From Legionella sp. (GTDB taxonomy: Bacteria; Pseudomonadota; Gammaproteobacteria; Legionellales; Legionellaceae): a stretch of 55,529 nucleotides of DNA. Every line of letters begins with the position of its first letter. Within the stretch, counting starts at the first letter, position 1. The stretch covers positions 1 through 55,529 of the forward strand of contig JACCWN010000034.1 in assembly GCA_013697625.1 (NCBI GenBank). The letters are read 5' to 3'. This document shows, piece after piece, positions 44,613-54,094 of the stretch. A program made the position numbers and the translations under genes. A model generated the notes under the pieces. That model ran no database searches. It worked only from the letters and a program-made list of their open reading frames with translations, and was not told where the DNA came from.

Positions 44613-45866
44613 ATGTTTGATGGCAATTTTACCCTACAAAATTTTGACGAGCCGCTTTTTAAAGCCATTGCAGCAGAAAAAAACCGACAAGAGGATCATT
44701 TTGAACTCATAGCCTCTGAAAATTATGCCAGTCCCAGAGTCTTAGAAGCGCAAGGCTCGGTGCTTACCAATAAGTATGCAGAAGGCTACCCTGGTAAGCG
44801 ATATTATGGTGGTTGTGAATTCGTCGATCTGGTCGAAGACTTAGCCATTGTTAGAGCCAAAGAACTATTTAAAGCAGATTATGTGAATGTCCAACCTCAT
44901 TCAGGCTCGCAAGCAAATGCTGCGGTGATGATGGCTTTGTTGTCCCCAGGCGATGTTATTTTAGGTATGTCATTGCCCCATGGTGGACATCTAACCCATG
45001 GTTCTAAGGTTAATTTTTCTGGAAAATTATATCAATCAATTGAATATGGTCTTGATCCAGCCACTGGCTTGATTGATTATGAGGCATTAGAGAGATTGGC
45101 CATTGAACACAAACCAAAACTTATCATTGCAGGCTTTTCTGCCTATTCACGGGTACTCGATTGGGCCCGATTCAGAGCCATTGCAGATACAGTAGGTGCC
45201 TATTTATTAGCTGACATGGCCCATGTTGCCGGGTTGGTGGCAGTTGATCTTTATCCATCGCCGCTGCCCTTTGCAGATGTTGTAACTACAACCACCCATA
45301 AAACGCTTAGAGGTCCCCGGGGTGGTTTAATACTTTGTCGTTCTAATCCAACCATAGAAAAAAAGCTCAACTCTTCAGTGTTTCCAGGCATGCAAGGTGG
45401 CCCAATGATGCATGTAATTGCTGCCAAAGCTGTTGCTTTTGCAGAAGCCCTATTGCCAGAGTTTAAAACATACCAAAACCAAGTTTTGATGAATGCAAAA
45501 GTAATGGCAGAGGTTTTAAAAAGCCGTGGTTTTAATATCGTGTCTAATGGAACAGATAATCATTTATTATTAGTTGATTTAATCAATAAAAAAATAACCG
45601 GAAAAGATGCAGATGCAGCTTTAGGCAAAGCCAATATAACCGTAAACAAAAATTCGGTGCCTAATGATCCTTGCTCCCCTTTTGTAACCAGTGGATTACG
45701 CTTAGGTACACCTGCCGTTACCACCCGAGGCTTTAAAGAAGAAGAGATAGCACTCTTAACGCAGTGGATATCAGATATACTTGATGATCTGAATGATGAC
45801 TTGACTATACGTCGGGTCCAAGCCCAAGTCTTACTTTTATGTAGACGATTTCCTGTTTATGGTTAG
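44613..45866 (+). CDS. glyA: serine hydroxymethyltransferase
   Basis: 417 aa, exactly the usual size. [13 protein letters not shown] near the start, YYGGCEFVD, and the PLP-lysine motif [14 protein letters not shown] near residue 226. It interconverts serine and glycine with tetrahydrofolate, giving one-carbon units. First gene of an operon with nrdR, nusB, thiL and pgpA (3 bp to nrdR). Confidence 0.97.
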   Translation: MFDGNFTLQNFDEPLFKAIAAEKNRQEDHFELIASENYASPRVLEAQGSVLTNKYAEGYPGKRYYGGCEFVDLVEDLAIVRAKELFKADYVNVQPHSGSQANAAVMMALLSPGDVILGMSLPHGGHLTHGSKVNFSGKLYQSIEYGLDPATGLIDYEALERLAIEHKPKLIIAGFSAYSRVLDWARFRAIADTVGAYLLADMAHVAGLVAVDLYPSPLPFADVVTTTTHKTLRGPRGGLILCRSNPTIEKKLNSSVFPGMQGGPMMHVIAAKAVAFAEALLPEFKTYQNQVLMNAKVMAEVLKSRGFNIVSNGTDNHLLLVDLINKKITGKDADAALGKANITVNKNSVPNDPCSPFVTSGLRLGTPAVTTRGFKEEEIALLTQWISDILDDLNDDLTIRRVQAQVLLLCRRFPVYG

Positions 45867-45869
45867 CAT

Positions 45870-46328
45870 ATGCATTGTCCATTTTGTCAGATAGAGGAAA
45901 CGAAGGTCATAGACTCTCGTCTAGTAGTCGATGGCACCCAAGTTCGTCGTAGACGTCAATGCCTTAAATGTCATGAACGTTTCACAACCTTTGAAACTGC
46001 TGAATTGATCATGCCCATGGTCATCAAACGTGATGGCAGACGAGAAGCTTTTAATAAAGTAAATTTGCATTCTGGGATGTTAAGAGCACTTGAGAAAAGG
46101 CCCGTGGGTATTGACACACTGGAGAATTCAATCCATGCCATCACACAAGAACTGCGCAGTAGAGGTGAAAGAGAAGTGGATTCTCAGTTGATTGGCGAAT
46201 TGGTGATGAAAGAGTTATTTCGCTTGGATCACGTAGCCTATGTTCGCTTTGCCTCTGTGTATAAACGCTTTAAAGATGTCAGTGATTTCAGACAAGCCCT
46301 TGATGAAATGAACAAAGATGAAAGATGA
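45870..46328 (+). CDS. nrdR: transcriptional repressor NrdR
   Basis: 152 aa. N-terminal zinc ribbon (CPFC at residues 3-6 and [12 protein letters not shown] near 31-42) followed by an ATP-cone domain ([29 protein letters not shown]). It senses ATP/dATP and represses ribonucleotide reductase genes at NrdR boxes. It overlaps nusB by 11 bp. In many gammaproteobacteria riboflavin genes lie between nrdR and nusB; here they are absent. Confidence 0.96.
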   Translation: MHCPFCQIEETKVIDSRLVVDGTQVRRRRQCLKCHERFTTFETAELIMPMVIKRDGRREAFNKVNLHSGMLRALEKRPVGIDTLENSIHAITQELRSRGEREVDSQLIGELVMKELFRLDHVAYVRFASVYKRFKDVSDFRQALDEMNKDER

Positions 46329-46782
46329 TGAGGTAGCAGTGGATAAACAATCGATCGATGGAAAAAGACGAGCACGCAAACTGGCTCTACAAGCAATGTA
46401 CCAATGGCACATGTCAGGAGCAGAATTAACCGACATAGAGGCACAATTTCGCAGCAATAATAACATGGATAGGGTAGATGGAGACTATTTCTGTCGAATT
46501 CTGTATGGCATCCCCAAACAGCTGACTAGTCTAGAATCTAGCTTTTCACCTTACTTGGATAGAGATTTATCAGACTTAAATCCCATTGAGCTATCAGTGT
46601 TACGTATTGGAGCTTTTGAATTGTTATATTGCCCAGAGGTTCCTTTTAAAGTAGTTTTGAATGAATCCATAGTATTGACAAGAGAATTCGGTTCCCAAGA
46701 TGGGCATAAATATGTCAATGGTGTTTTGAATAAGGTCGCGCGAAATGTTCGAACATATGAAATTGATGTAGGCAATGAATGA
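46318..46782 (+). CDS. nusB: transcription antitermination factor NusB
   Basis: 154 aa. [18 protein letters not shown] near the start, [18 protein letters not shown] near residue 80 and the C-terminal [13 protein letters not shown] are family hallmarks. It works with NusE in ribosomal RNA antitermination. The listed start overlaps nrdR by 11 bp; a GTG at 46339 with a GAGG ribosome binding site is a real alternative and would shorten the protein by seven residues. It overlaps thiL by 8 bp. Confidence 0.95.
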   Translation: MKDDEVAVDKQSIDGKRRARKLALQAMYQWHMSGAELTDIEAQFRSNNNMDRVDGDYFCRILYGIPKQLTSLESSFSPYLDRDLSDLNPIELSVLRIGAFELLYCPEVPFKVVLNESIVLTREFGSQDGHKYVNGVLNKVARNVRTYEIDVGNE

Positions 46783-47725
46783 ATTTTCTTTAATTCAACA
46801 GTTTTTTAAATCAATTGCGGCCACTAAGACATCCGTCTTGGTAGGCATTGGTGATGATGCTGCCTGTTTATCTATTCCCAACAATAAAACTTTGTTAGTT
46901 AGCACAGATACTTTGGTATCTGGTGTTCATTTTCTTCCAGAATGGGATGCTTACGACATTGCCTCTAAAGCCGTACTTGTGAATGTGAGCGACATGGCTG
47001 CCATGGCAGCAGAGCCACAGTGGATAACTCTTGCACTTACTTTACCAGATGTCAATGAACCTTGGTTACAAGCTTTTGCCAATGGTTTAAAAAACAGGCT
47101 CACCCAATTTAATATAGATTTGGTTGGCGGAGACACCACTCGAGGTCCCCTTTCTATAACGATAACCATCATGGGTCTTGCACCTCCAGATCAAGTCGTA
47201 TTGCGCAGTGGTGCAAAACAAGGCGATATAATTTTAGTTTCAGGACGATTGGGGGGAGCTGCCCTCGCCCTTAAATTGATAAACCAAAGTTTACCAGCTG
47301 AGAATAGAATTGAATTGATGAATAAATTACATCACCCAAGGGCTCGTGTTGATTTAATACCTTTTTTGCGTAAATACGCCACGGCTGCCATTGATATCTC
47401 TGATGGATTGAGTGCAGATTTAAATCATATCTGCGTCGCCAGTGGTGTGGGAGCTACCATATTTCAAAATAAGCTTCCACTTCATACTTTGTTGAATACC
47501 TACTGTCCTGATGAGGCTATTGACTTAGCCCTTAGGGGGGGAGATGATTATGAACTATGTTTTACAGTGCCTTTCGAGCTAGTTGATGATTTGATGTACG
47601 ACTTGAAGACTGCTGATATGGCATGTTTTCCTATTGGCATGATTGAGGCACAGTCTGGATTGAGAATGCAATTGCCTGATGGTGGCTTTGAATCAATAAG
47701 GCCTCGTGGGTATACTCATTTTTGA
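46775..47725 (+). CDS. thiL: thiamine-monophosphate kinase
   Basis: 316 aa. VGIGDDAACLSI near residue 24, STDTLVSGVHF near residue 43, VSDMAAMAAEPQWITLAL near residue 71, GGDTTRG near residue 118 and AIDISDGLSADLNHI near residue 205 define the AIR synthetase-related ThiL fold. It makes thiamine diphosphate from thiamine monophosphate. No other thi genes are nearby; the enzyme is fixed to the nusB-pgpA neighbourhood by genome convention rather than pathway. Confidence 0.95.
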   Translation: MNEFSLIQQFFKSIAATKTSVLVGIGDDAACLSIPNNKTLLVSTDTLVSGVHFLPEWDAYDIASKAVLVNVSDMAAMAAEPQWITLALTLPDVNEPWLQAFANGLKNRLTQFNIDLVGGDTTRGPLSITITIMGLAPPDQVVLRSGAKQGDIILVSGRLGGAALALKLINQSLPAENRIELMNKLHHPRARVDLIPFLRKYATAAIDISDGLSADLNHICVASGVGATIFQNKLPLHTLLNTYCPDEAIDLALRGGDDYELCFTVPFELVDDLMYDLKTADMACFPIGMIEAQSGLRMQLPDGGFESIRPRGYTHF

Positions 47726-47738
47726 GCGAGGAACAACA

Positions 47739-48227
47739 ATGGCTCCAGTCAATCTTACTAACAAAGTATTCCAAGATCCCATTTACTTTATAGCCTTTGG
47801 CTTTGGCAGTGGCTTAATGCCCTTTGCCCCAGGAACTTTTGGTACTTTAATAGCTATTCCCTTATATCTCCTGTTGATGAATTGTCATTGGGGAATATAT
47901 CTAGTCTTGACAATTTTGGCTTTTATCTTAGGTGTATGGGTTAGTAACAAGGTAACTGCTGAACTTGGGATTCAAGATTATAAGGGCATTGTTTGGGATG
48001 AAGTGGTTGGGTATTTACTGACTATGTTTTTAGCACCCCCTGGTTTATTATGGCTACTTTTGGGATTTCTAATTTTTAGAATTTTCGACATTTGGAAACC
48101 ACAGCCCATCCGGTTCATAGATCAAAATGTAAAAGGAGGATTGGGTATCATGTTAGATGATTTGCTGGCCGCAATTCCATCATGGCTACTACTACACCTG
48201 GTCGCATGGAGCTTCTATGTTAAATAA
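47739..48227 (+). CDS. pgpA: phosphatidylglycerophosphatase A
   Basis: About 162 aa from the ATG at 47739, which has a GAGGAA ribosome binding site; an upstream ATG lies within thiL. FGFGSGLMPFAPGTFGTL near residue 20, IVWDEVVGYLLTM near residue 86 and VKGGLGIMLDDLLA near residue 131 contain the conserved acidic residues. Inner-membrane enzyme that dephosphorylates phosphatidylglycerophosphate to phosphatidylglycerol. Overlaps the next gene by 11 bp. Confidence 0.94.
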   Translation: MAPVNLTNKVFQDPIYFIAFGFGSGLMPFAPGTFGTLIAIPLYLLLMNCHWGIYLVLTILAFILGVWVSNKVTAELGIQDYKGIVWDEVVGYLLTMFLAPPGLLWLLLGFLIFRIFDIWKPQPIRFIDQNVKGGLGIMLDDLLAAIPSWLLLHLVAWSFYVK

Positions 48228-49287
48228 AAACCATAAAGAACTCATCAGTATGGGCTTGACCATAGGCATCATTTGTCTTACTGTGTTTATTATTCAAAAC
48301 TTTGTAACATCCATCATCTGGGCTGCCATAATTGGTATTGCGACCTATCCCTTATATTCTAAATGGCGAAGGTCTTTTCGAGGTCTTCACACACTTTCTG
48401 CATTGATATTTACTTGCTTGATGGGTTTGTTACTGCTGTTACCTTTAAGTTGGCTGTTGGGTATATTGGTAAAAGAAGCTCAATTATTTGTCAACTTTAT
48501 GCAACACCTTAATAAACATGGTGGTACAGCACCTGAGTTTTTTAAAAATATCCCCTTGATAGGTACTGAAATGAATACCTACTGGGATCAGAATATTGGC
48601 AAACCCGGTTATATCAGGTACCTGCTTTCGAACTGGCATCTGTCTTTATCACCAACAGGTTATTATATTAAAACAATAGGTTATAATTTAGCTCATAAAA
48701 GTTTTCAAGTTGTATTTACTTTACTTACTTTGTTTTTTTTCTACAAAGATGGTGACAAGTTACTTTTACAAATTCATCATGTTGGGGTATTTTGCTTAGG
48801 TGAAAGGTGGTTTCGATATGCTGATGGCCTACCTGGTGCTTTGCGTTCCATAGTCAATGGTACCATAGTTGTGGGTCTGGGCGTTGGTTTATTAATGGGA
48901 ATTTGTTATGCCTTGGTTGGTTTACCTGCGCCTGCTTTGACTGGATTTATCACAGCTTTAGCCTCTATGATCCCTTTCGTTGTACCCATTATTTTACTTA
49001 TTGTAGCGATGATTTTATATTCCGCTAAAAGCATCATCGGTGCAGTAGTCGTGCTAATTTGGGGAGTTTTGGTAATGTTTATAGCTGATCATTTTGTTAA
49101 GCCTGCACTGATTGGAGGTGCCATTGAATTGCCTTTTCTGGCTGTTTTATTTGGTATTCTAGGTGGTGTGGAAACCTTAGGCTTATTAGGATTATTTATA
49201 GGACCCATAGTCATGGTTTTATTTGTTACCTTATGGCTTGAACCACAGGGGAAACAACACATACACTCAGTGCCCCCTGCACAGTAG
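48217..49287 (+). CDS. AI-2E family transporter
   Basis: About 356 aa from the ATG at 48217, preceded by GGAG; an ATG 20 codons upstream is inside pgpA. Seven or eight hydrophobic segments with the family pattern: an N-terminal pair, then a long soluble helical stretch, TLLTLFFFYKDGD, and FLAVLFGILGGVETLGLLGLFIGPIV near the C-terminus. Members move diverse small solutes or protect against ions; AI-2 export was shown only for one relative. Last gene of the glyA operon. Confidence 0.88.
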   Translation: MLNKNHKELISMGLTIGIICLTVFIIQNFVTSIIWAAIIGIATYPLYSKWRRSFRGLHTLSALIFTCLMGLLLLLPLSWLLGILVKEAQLFVNFMQHLNKHGGTAPEFFKNIPLIGTEMNTYWDQNIGKPGYIRYLLSNWHLSLSPTGYYIKTIGYNLAHKSFQVVFTLLTLFFFYKDGDKLLLQIHHVGVFCLGERWFRYADGLPGALRSIVNGTIVVGLGVGLLMGICYALVGLPAPALTGFITALASMIPFVVPIILLIVAMILYSAKSIIGAVVVLIWGVLVMFIADHFVKPALIGGAIELPFLAVLFGILGGVETLGLLGLFIGPIVMVLFVTLWLEPQGKQHIHSVPPAQ

Positions 49288-49310
49288 ACACTGAATGTTC
49301 TTTCTGCCTT

Positions 49311-50081
49311 TTATTTTGTACAATTATCAAAAGAAAAGTTAATGAAAAAGTTAAGGGTGTGTAGTGCATATCGTGAATTGTTTTCTAACATAAAATTATT
49401 TTGGGCTTTAAGTGCACCCGTTGTTAGATATCTGTAATCCATCCCTATCCAGGTAAAGTCGTCTAAAAAGGTACTAACACCCAGTATCCCTTGTGCCGCA
49501 GAAGTTGTTGTAGATGCTTTCATTTTCGTTGAAACTGGCGTAACAATGGGGGTAACTGTATTGATAAGTTTGATGTTATTTTGAATTCGTGCACCACCAA
49601 ACCCTAATCCTACATAGGGAATGATATTGCAGGTACTTTCATGGGTATAAATATCATAAAAACCATTGATTAAACCATATAATGCAGTGGTATGGCCCTT
49701 AAATCCTGTTTTATTAACCTCAAAACTATCCTCAGTACAAGTCCCTGTAACTACGTCAATCGGGGTTAAAACATTTGGGCTAAGCAGTCTGCAACTCCCT
49801 ATGGCCAAGTTTTTTGCGCTATTGTAATTGAAAAGCACTTCAGCCTCGGCCCTAAAATTGTGAAAGCGGTAACCAAACATGCCGCCGCCACCTCCACCTA
49901 CAGGGTTATTATTCACTGTTCCAACCAGGACAGTATTCGGAACGATCAACATATATTTTGAAGGACTATGTGAAATTTCTGCAAGCCCGCCTCCATAAAA
50001 GCCATTGATTGGGTCTAAGGCATAGGCAAAACTTTGAAACATTAAACTTGATAGAATTAAAAAACGACATAACGGCTTCAT
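49311..50081 (-). CDS. outer membrane beta-barrel protein 1
   Basis: 256 aa. Signal peptide (residues 1-21, ending in AYA) followed by LDPINGFYGGGLAEI, typical of the small opacity/Msp4-type outer-membrane barrel proteins; alternating strands with aromatic residues to the C-terminus. Two cysteine pairs in the loops may form disulfides. It lies 9 bp downstream of a second barrel gene with a similar N-terminal layout, so both probably form one transcript. It faces the glyA operon with only 23 bp between stop codons. Confidence 0.75.
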   Translation of the reverse strand: MKPLCRFLILSSLMFQSFAYALDPINGFYGGGLAEISHSPSKYMLIVPNTVLVGTVNNNPVGGGGGGMFGYRFHNFRAEAEVLFNYNSAKNLAIGSCRLLSPNVLTPIDVVTGTCTEDSFEVNKTGFKGHTTALYGLINGFYDIYTHESTCNIIPYVGLGFGGARIQNNIKLINTVTPIVTPVSTKMKASTTTSAAQGILGVSTFLDDFTWIGMDYRYLTTGALKAQNNFMLENNSRYALHTLNFFINFSFDNCTK

Positions 50082-50090
50082 GCTGCATCC

Positions 50091-50729
50091 TTACTTATAA
50101 TTTCCAAAATCAAAATGATAAATTGCACCAATACTTACTAAATGTGCCTGAAAAACTTCTCCATAGTTACCAGCCCCTGCGGTTCCTACATAACGATAAG
50201 CAATGTTCAATGCATAATTTTCAGCAAAATTATAAGTAAGGCCCAGGGTGCCTTGATATGCAAATTTATTTTCACTGACTCTAAAATAAGTAAAATCATC
50301 AGGGCCATCACTCAACAATGAAGTTTGAAGATATCCATAACCTATGCCCACACCAAGAAATGAGGTGACCGCTGGAAGAATCTCATAGGTGTCATAGTAC
50401 GCATTTGCCATCACTAAATTTGCTATAGAACGACCACTGATGCCTGATTGGGTTACATTGTTAATCTCAAATGATCGGGGTCTGGCATGAAGATAGGTAT
50501 ATTCGCCCTCATAACGCAGCGGATAACAAGAATGACCTATGCGGCCACCTAAGTTGTATCCATCAATATATGAAACCCTATCAGTGAGAACCCCAAAAGT
50601 ATAATTGGAAATATTGCTGGGCAAATAAGTATACCCCAGGAATAGGCCGGTATACCATCCATCAATAGGTGTTGAAGCAGACATGATGCCTGTGCTTAAT
50701 AAACAAGCAGTAAATAATCGAATACGCAT
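50091..50729 (-). CDS. outer membrane beta-barrel protein 2
   Basis: 212 aa. Signal peptide ending in MSAS, mature start TPIDGWYTGLFLGYTYL (shared 'pI-G-Y-G' design with its neighbour), then strands such as LGVGIGYGYLQTSL and LNIAYRYVGTAGAGNYG, ending in LVSIGAIYHFDFGNYK. A small eight-stranded OmpA/OmpX-like or opacity-type barrel is the best guess. The pair probably arose by duplication followed by strong divergence. Function unknown; adhesion or immune evasion are possible roles in host-associated relatives. Confidence 0.75.
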   Translation of the reverse strand: MRIRLFTACLLSTGIMSASTPIDGWYTGLFLGYTYLPSNISNYTFGVLTDRVSYIDGYNLGGRIGHSCYPLRYEGEYTYLHARPRSFEINNVTQSGISGRSIANLVMANAYYDTYEILPAVTSFLGVGIGYGYLQTSLLSDGPDDFTYFRVSENKFAYQGTLGLTYNFAENYALNIAYRYVGTAGAGNYGEVFQAHLVSIGAIYHFDFGNYK

Positions 50730-50938
50730 AACATCCCTATATTATTATTTTTAATTCCACATGGTAGCGTTTTACTTTAAATTTGCAAGTATTAATCTAA
50801 GGATTTTATATTAGTAGGGCATCATTTTCGGTTTGATACATCCATCAATTCCTACAAGTTTTGATTAACTTCGGCCCACAATGCGCTCATTTTAAATAAT
50901 TCTTATTTTGTAAAGTGGTTTATCAGCATTTTGTTACA

Positions 50939-51805
50939 CTAAAAACGCTTGGTATATTTATGACAATAAGGAGTATGTTTATTTTTTTCATAATACTCTT
51001 GGTGGTCACTTTCTGCCGGCCAAAATTCACTGACAGGTAACAGGTGAGTTGCCACTGGACACTTGTTTATTTCCAACAGATGTATCACCTGTCTTGCTAT
51101 GTTTTTTTGTACTTCATCATAGTAAAAAATGACACTTTCATATTGTTGTCCCCGATCAGGTCCTTGGCCATCTTTTTGGGAGAAATCATGTATTTCAAAA
51201 AAGTATTTTAAGAGATTCTTATAGCTTAATTCTTCAGGATTATAAAGGATACGTATGGCTTCATAATGCCCTGTGGTTCCACTGCAGACTTCATGATAAC
51301 TTGGTGAACTTGTATGTCCCCCTGTATATCCTACTTCAGTTTTTAATACGCCAGGGAGTCTTTGTAAGTAATATTGGACCCCCCAAAAACAACCAGCAGC
51401 AAGGATTGCCTCTTCTGTTTTAATAATTAGGCTATTTTCAACAAAATCTAGGCTTGATGAGTTCACACAATAGCGTTGATTTGTTTGGGTATAACCCTCA
51501 CCATCAAAGACATGACCTAAATGGGCATGGCAATTTGTGCAAAGAATTTCTGTACGAAACCCATCGGCATCAGGTTTCTTTGTTACTTTGTTTTCAATTG
51601 ATTTATCAAAGCTAGGCCAACCGCAGGAAGCTGTGAATTTAGTTTGAGAGCGAAACAATGCTTCACCACAGCTGCGACATAAATAAGACCCAGTAGGGTT
51701 GAAATCATTATAAAGGCCACTATGAGGGGGCTCTGTGGCTTTTTCACGAAGTATATTGATTACCTGTTTTGGTAAACTATTATCTTTGATAGGTGGCATA
51801 ATCAC
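50939..51805 (-). CDS. msrBA: bifunctional methionine sulfoxide reductase (MsrB-MsrA)
   Basis: 288 aa. The N-terminal half (about 1-125) is MsrB: zinc cysteines CRSC near residue 40 and CTNC near residue 90, GWPSF, and catalytic RYCVNS near residue 111. The C-terminal half (about 130-288) is MsrA: AAGCFWGVQ near residue 136, GYTGG, and GHYEAIRILYNPEE. It repairs both R- and S-methionine sulfoxide. The B-then-A order is less common than A-then-B fusions. Start choice: 51805 gives IM before the MsrB domain; fine. Confidence 0.93.
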   Translation of the reverse strand: MIMPPIKDNSLPKQVINILREKATEPPHSGLYNDFNPTGSYLCRSCGEALFRSQTKFTASCGWPSFDKSIENKVTKKPDADGFRTEILCTNCHAHLGHVFDGEGYTQTNQRYCVNSSSLDFVENSLIIKTEEAILAAGCFWGVQYYLQRLPGVLKTEVGYTGGHTSSPSYHEVCSGTTGHYEAIRILYNPEELSYKNLLKYFFEIHDFSQKDGQGPDRGQQYESVIFYYDEVQKNIARQVIHLLEINKCPVATHLLPVSEFWPAESDHQEYYEKNKHTPYCHKYTKRF

Positions 51806-51851
51806 TCTAGTTTTTTATAATTATAGTCAAATTAAAAAATACTCACAAAGA

Positions 51852-52805
51852 TCAAAGGTTTTCTGAAAACATCGAACTTACAGATTCTTCGATGTTAACC
51901 CGCTTGATTGCTTGAGCCAACATAGCTGCAAGGCTAACAACCCGAATTTTTTTACAAGCTTGTGCTTCTAAAGATAGAGGGATGGTATCAGTAACTACGA
52001 TTTCATCTAACACAGAATGTTGAATATTCTCAACCGCAGCACCTGACAAAACAGGGTGAGTGATGTAAGCTCGAACACTTTTAGCACCGCTTTTTTTAAG
52101 TTCATGTGCAGCTGTGCACATAGTTCCAGCTGTATCAACGATGTCATCAATGATGATGCAATGGTTGTCTGTGGGATCACCAATGATGTGCATAACTTCT
52201 GTTTTATTAGGACCACTACGGCGTTTATCGATAATAGATAATTCCGCATCATTGAGTCGTTTTGCCATGGCCCTTGCTCTAACAACACCGCCTACATCCG
52301 GAGAAACCACCATCAGCTTATCTAAATTTTGGTTTAAAATATCTTCATAGAGTATGGGCGTTGAATATACATTATCAACAGGCATGTAAAAAAACCCTTG
52401 AATTTGATCTGCATGTAGATCGACTGTCAACATACGAGAAATACCTACAGAAGCCATCATATCAGCAACTACCTTAGCCGTGATGGGTACCCGGGCTGAA
52501 CGTACACGTCTGTCTTGACGTGCATAACCAAAATATGGAACCACCGCTGTGATACGGGCAGCTGAAGAGCGTCTTAAAGCATCAGCCATGGTTAAAAGTT
52601 CCATTAGGTTGTTATTGGTGGGCGCACAGGTTGATTGAAGCACAAAAACATCATTGCCGCGAACATTCTCTAATATTTCAACCAATGTCTCGCCATCACT
52701 GAAGGTTCCTACAGTGGCTTTACCAATTGGAATATTTAGATAAGAAGAAATTTTAACAGCCAATTCTGGATTTGAGTTTCCAGTAAAAATCATCATTGTT
52801 GACAT
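51852..52805 (-). CDS. prs: ribose-phosphate pyrophosphokinase
   Basis: About 317 aa from the ATG at 52805 ([15 protein letters not shown]), matching the family length; a further in-frame ATG at 52877 would add 24 unconserved residues. Motifs: [10 protein letters not shown] near residue 35, [10 protein letters not shown] near 98, [12 protein letters not shown] near 131, and the PRPP loop [13 protein letters not shown] near 219. It makes PRPP from ribose 5-phosphate and ATP. It follows the tRNA-Gln gene and lolB in the same direction. Confidence 0.96.
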   Translation of the reverse strand: MSTMMIFTGNSNPELAVKISSYLNIPIGKATVGTFSDGETLVEILENVRGNDVFVLQSTCAPTNNNLMELLTMADALRRSSAARITAVVPYFGYARQDRRVRSARVPITAKVVADMMASVGISRMLTVDLHADQIQGFFYMPVDNVYSTPILYEDILNQNLDKLMVVSPDVGGVVRARAMAKRLNDAELSIIDKRRSGPNKTEVMHIIGDPTDNHCIIIDDIVDTAGTMCTAAHELKKSGAKSVRAYITHPVLSGAAVENIQHSVLDEIVVTDTIPLSLEAQACKKIRVVSLAAMLAQAIKRVNIEESVSSMFSENL

Positions 52806-53143
52806 GTAAAAAGAAACCTTTATTGAAAAATAAATCTTAGTAGTAAGCGTCACTTCTGAGGGGAAAAGCTTAGGCATGACAGATATTTTTAGGAAAATGG
52901 CAATAAAACAATGCTTGCCATCTTAGCTGCAACCAATCAAGCCTACTATCCCATATCCAGTCAGAGGGTGATTGTTACCATCCTATAAACACAGAGCAGA
53001 AGACAGCCAAAAAGATATTATTATTATTTGAGCGATAGAACATACGCATCCTTTCAGGAGATCTTCTGCTGTCTGTTTACTTGAGCTTAGAAAAAAATCT
53101 TGAATTATTTTTGTCGTTTTTCAAGTTGTATATCAATAAAAAG
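52806..53143. other. intergenic region between tRNA-Gln and prs
   Basis: 338 bp with no gene. It contains an 18-bp imperfect inverted repeat (52986-53003 and 53062-53079) separated by 58 nt, which could fold into a long hairpin downstream of the tRNA. In relatives with the MEP pathway ispE lies in this neighbourhood; I see no remnant of it in any frame. Confidence 0.5.
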
Positions 53144-53218
53144 TGGCAGGGGTGCTAGGATTCGAACCTAGGTATGCAGGGATCAAAACCCTGTGCCTTA
53201 CCGCTTGGCGACACCCCT
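53144..53218 (-). tRNA. tRNA-Gln (anticodon TTG)
   Basis: 75 nt, complete cloverleaf on the minus strand: acceptor AGGGGTG/CACCCCT, D arm GCCAAGCGGTAAGGC, anticodon stem CAGGG/CCCTG with loop TTTTGAT (anticodon TTG reading CAA/CAG), T arm CCTAG-GTTCGAATC-CTAG and an encoded CCA tail. Close in sequence to E. coli tRNA-Gln. Conserved neighbour of prs and lolB. Confidence 0.97.
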
Positions 53219-53328
53219 AAAATTTTTGGATCATATAAAAATCCAGCAATCATCCCTGCAAGCTGCTGCGTATTTTGCAGTTGTTTTAGGTAGATGTCAA
53301 CTTTAGTAGATAATTATTTATTATTTTT

Positions 53329-53946
53329 TTAAGCTCTTAAAGTCCACCTATTGATATTGACTTTGACCAACAAGCCATTCCCCTCTAATCTAATAATGGT
53401 AGGCAACAAGAAGCCCATTATGTTGTTGTATTGTAAGAAATCTATGGTATAACCGTTTTGTTGTAGCCTTTGCAGGTGTCGGGTTTTATCGAGGATTTTT
53501 GCTTGAACAGAACCTGGAGCAGCCAAGCCCCTCACCCAATAGTATAGGTTTTTTACAGGTAAGCGAATGCCAGTTTGCTTTAACAGCAAGTCTTCAGCAT
53601 TGTTTGATGTAGTTATTGTACGGCCATCTTTAAAACTTATTAAATTATCTTTTTTACTAATCAAAACGCTACCACTACCCAAAGGTCCCATCAACCGAAT
53701 TTGATATGTATTAGGACCAAACTGCAGCCAATTTAAGCTTGCAGACCAACCCTTAGACTTATTTTTTGCAGCAAGAGCACCATGAATTTCCCAGGTGGTT
53801 AAGTTGGTGTTTGGCGAATTTGATGTTTCAGTAACATTGGGCATACGAGCAGCAATAGCATTCAAAGGAAAATAAGCCGTCAATAAACCAAGAACGATAA
53901 GGTGCAGCTTTATCAAATTAGAGAAACGAGCTAAAAGTAATTGCAT
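53329..53946 (-). CDS. lolB: LolB-like outer-membrane lipoprotein receptor lacking the lipobox
   Basis: 205 aa. The LolB fold is recognisable: WEIHGALAAKNKSKGWSASLNW, the protruding-loop motif LMGPLGSGSVLI (conserved Leu used to insert lipoproteins), LLLKQTGIRLPVKNLYYWVRGL and a final RLEGNGLLVKVNINRW strand. The position next to tRNA-Gln and prs supports it. The N-terminus has a hydrophobic segment (residues 12-32) but no cysteine, and the whole protein has none, so it cannot be lipidated. It may be a soluble or membrane-anchored LolB. The ATG has a strong AAAGGAG ribosome binding site, so a misplaced start is unlikely. Confidence 0.87.
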   Translation of the reverse strand: MQLLLARFSNLIKLHLIVLGLLTAYFPLNAIAARMPNVTETSNSPNTNLTTWEIHGALAAKNKSKGWSASLNWLQFGPNTYQIRLMGPLGSGSVLISKKDNLISFKDGRTITTSNNAEDLLLKQTGIRLPVKNLYYWVRGLAAPGSVQAKILDKTRHLQRLQQNGYTIDFLQYNNIMGFLLPTIIRLEGNGLLVKVNINRWTLRA

Positions 53947-54094
53947 AGTATACTCCTTTCAACCCTGTCCTTTAATTGGTGTCACTCAGCTTTTTAATAT
54001 GATGGCTTAGGTAAGGAATGGGTTGTAAAATAATTAAAGTGGTTTTACTTGAAACAATACGTTAAACTAAGTTTATTTACAATTAATAATTGTT

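Noticed and set aside
52806..53143. Degraded ispE
   Set aside because: No GHMP-kinase motif or other ispE remnant can be read in any frame of the gap.
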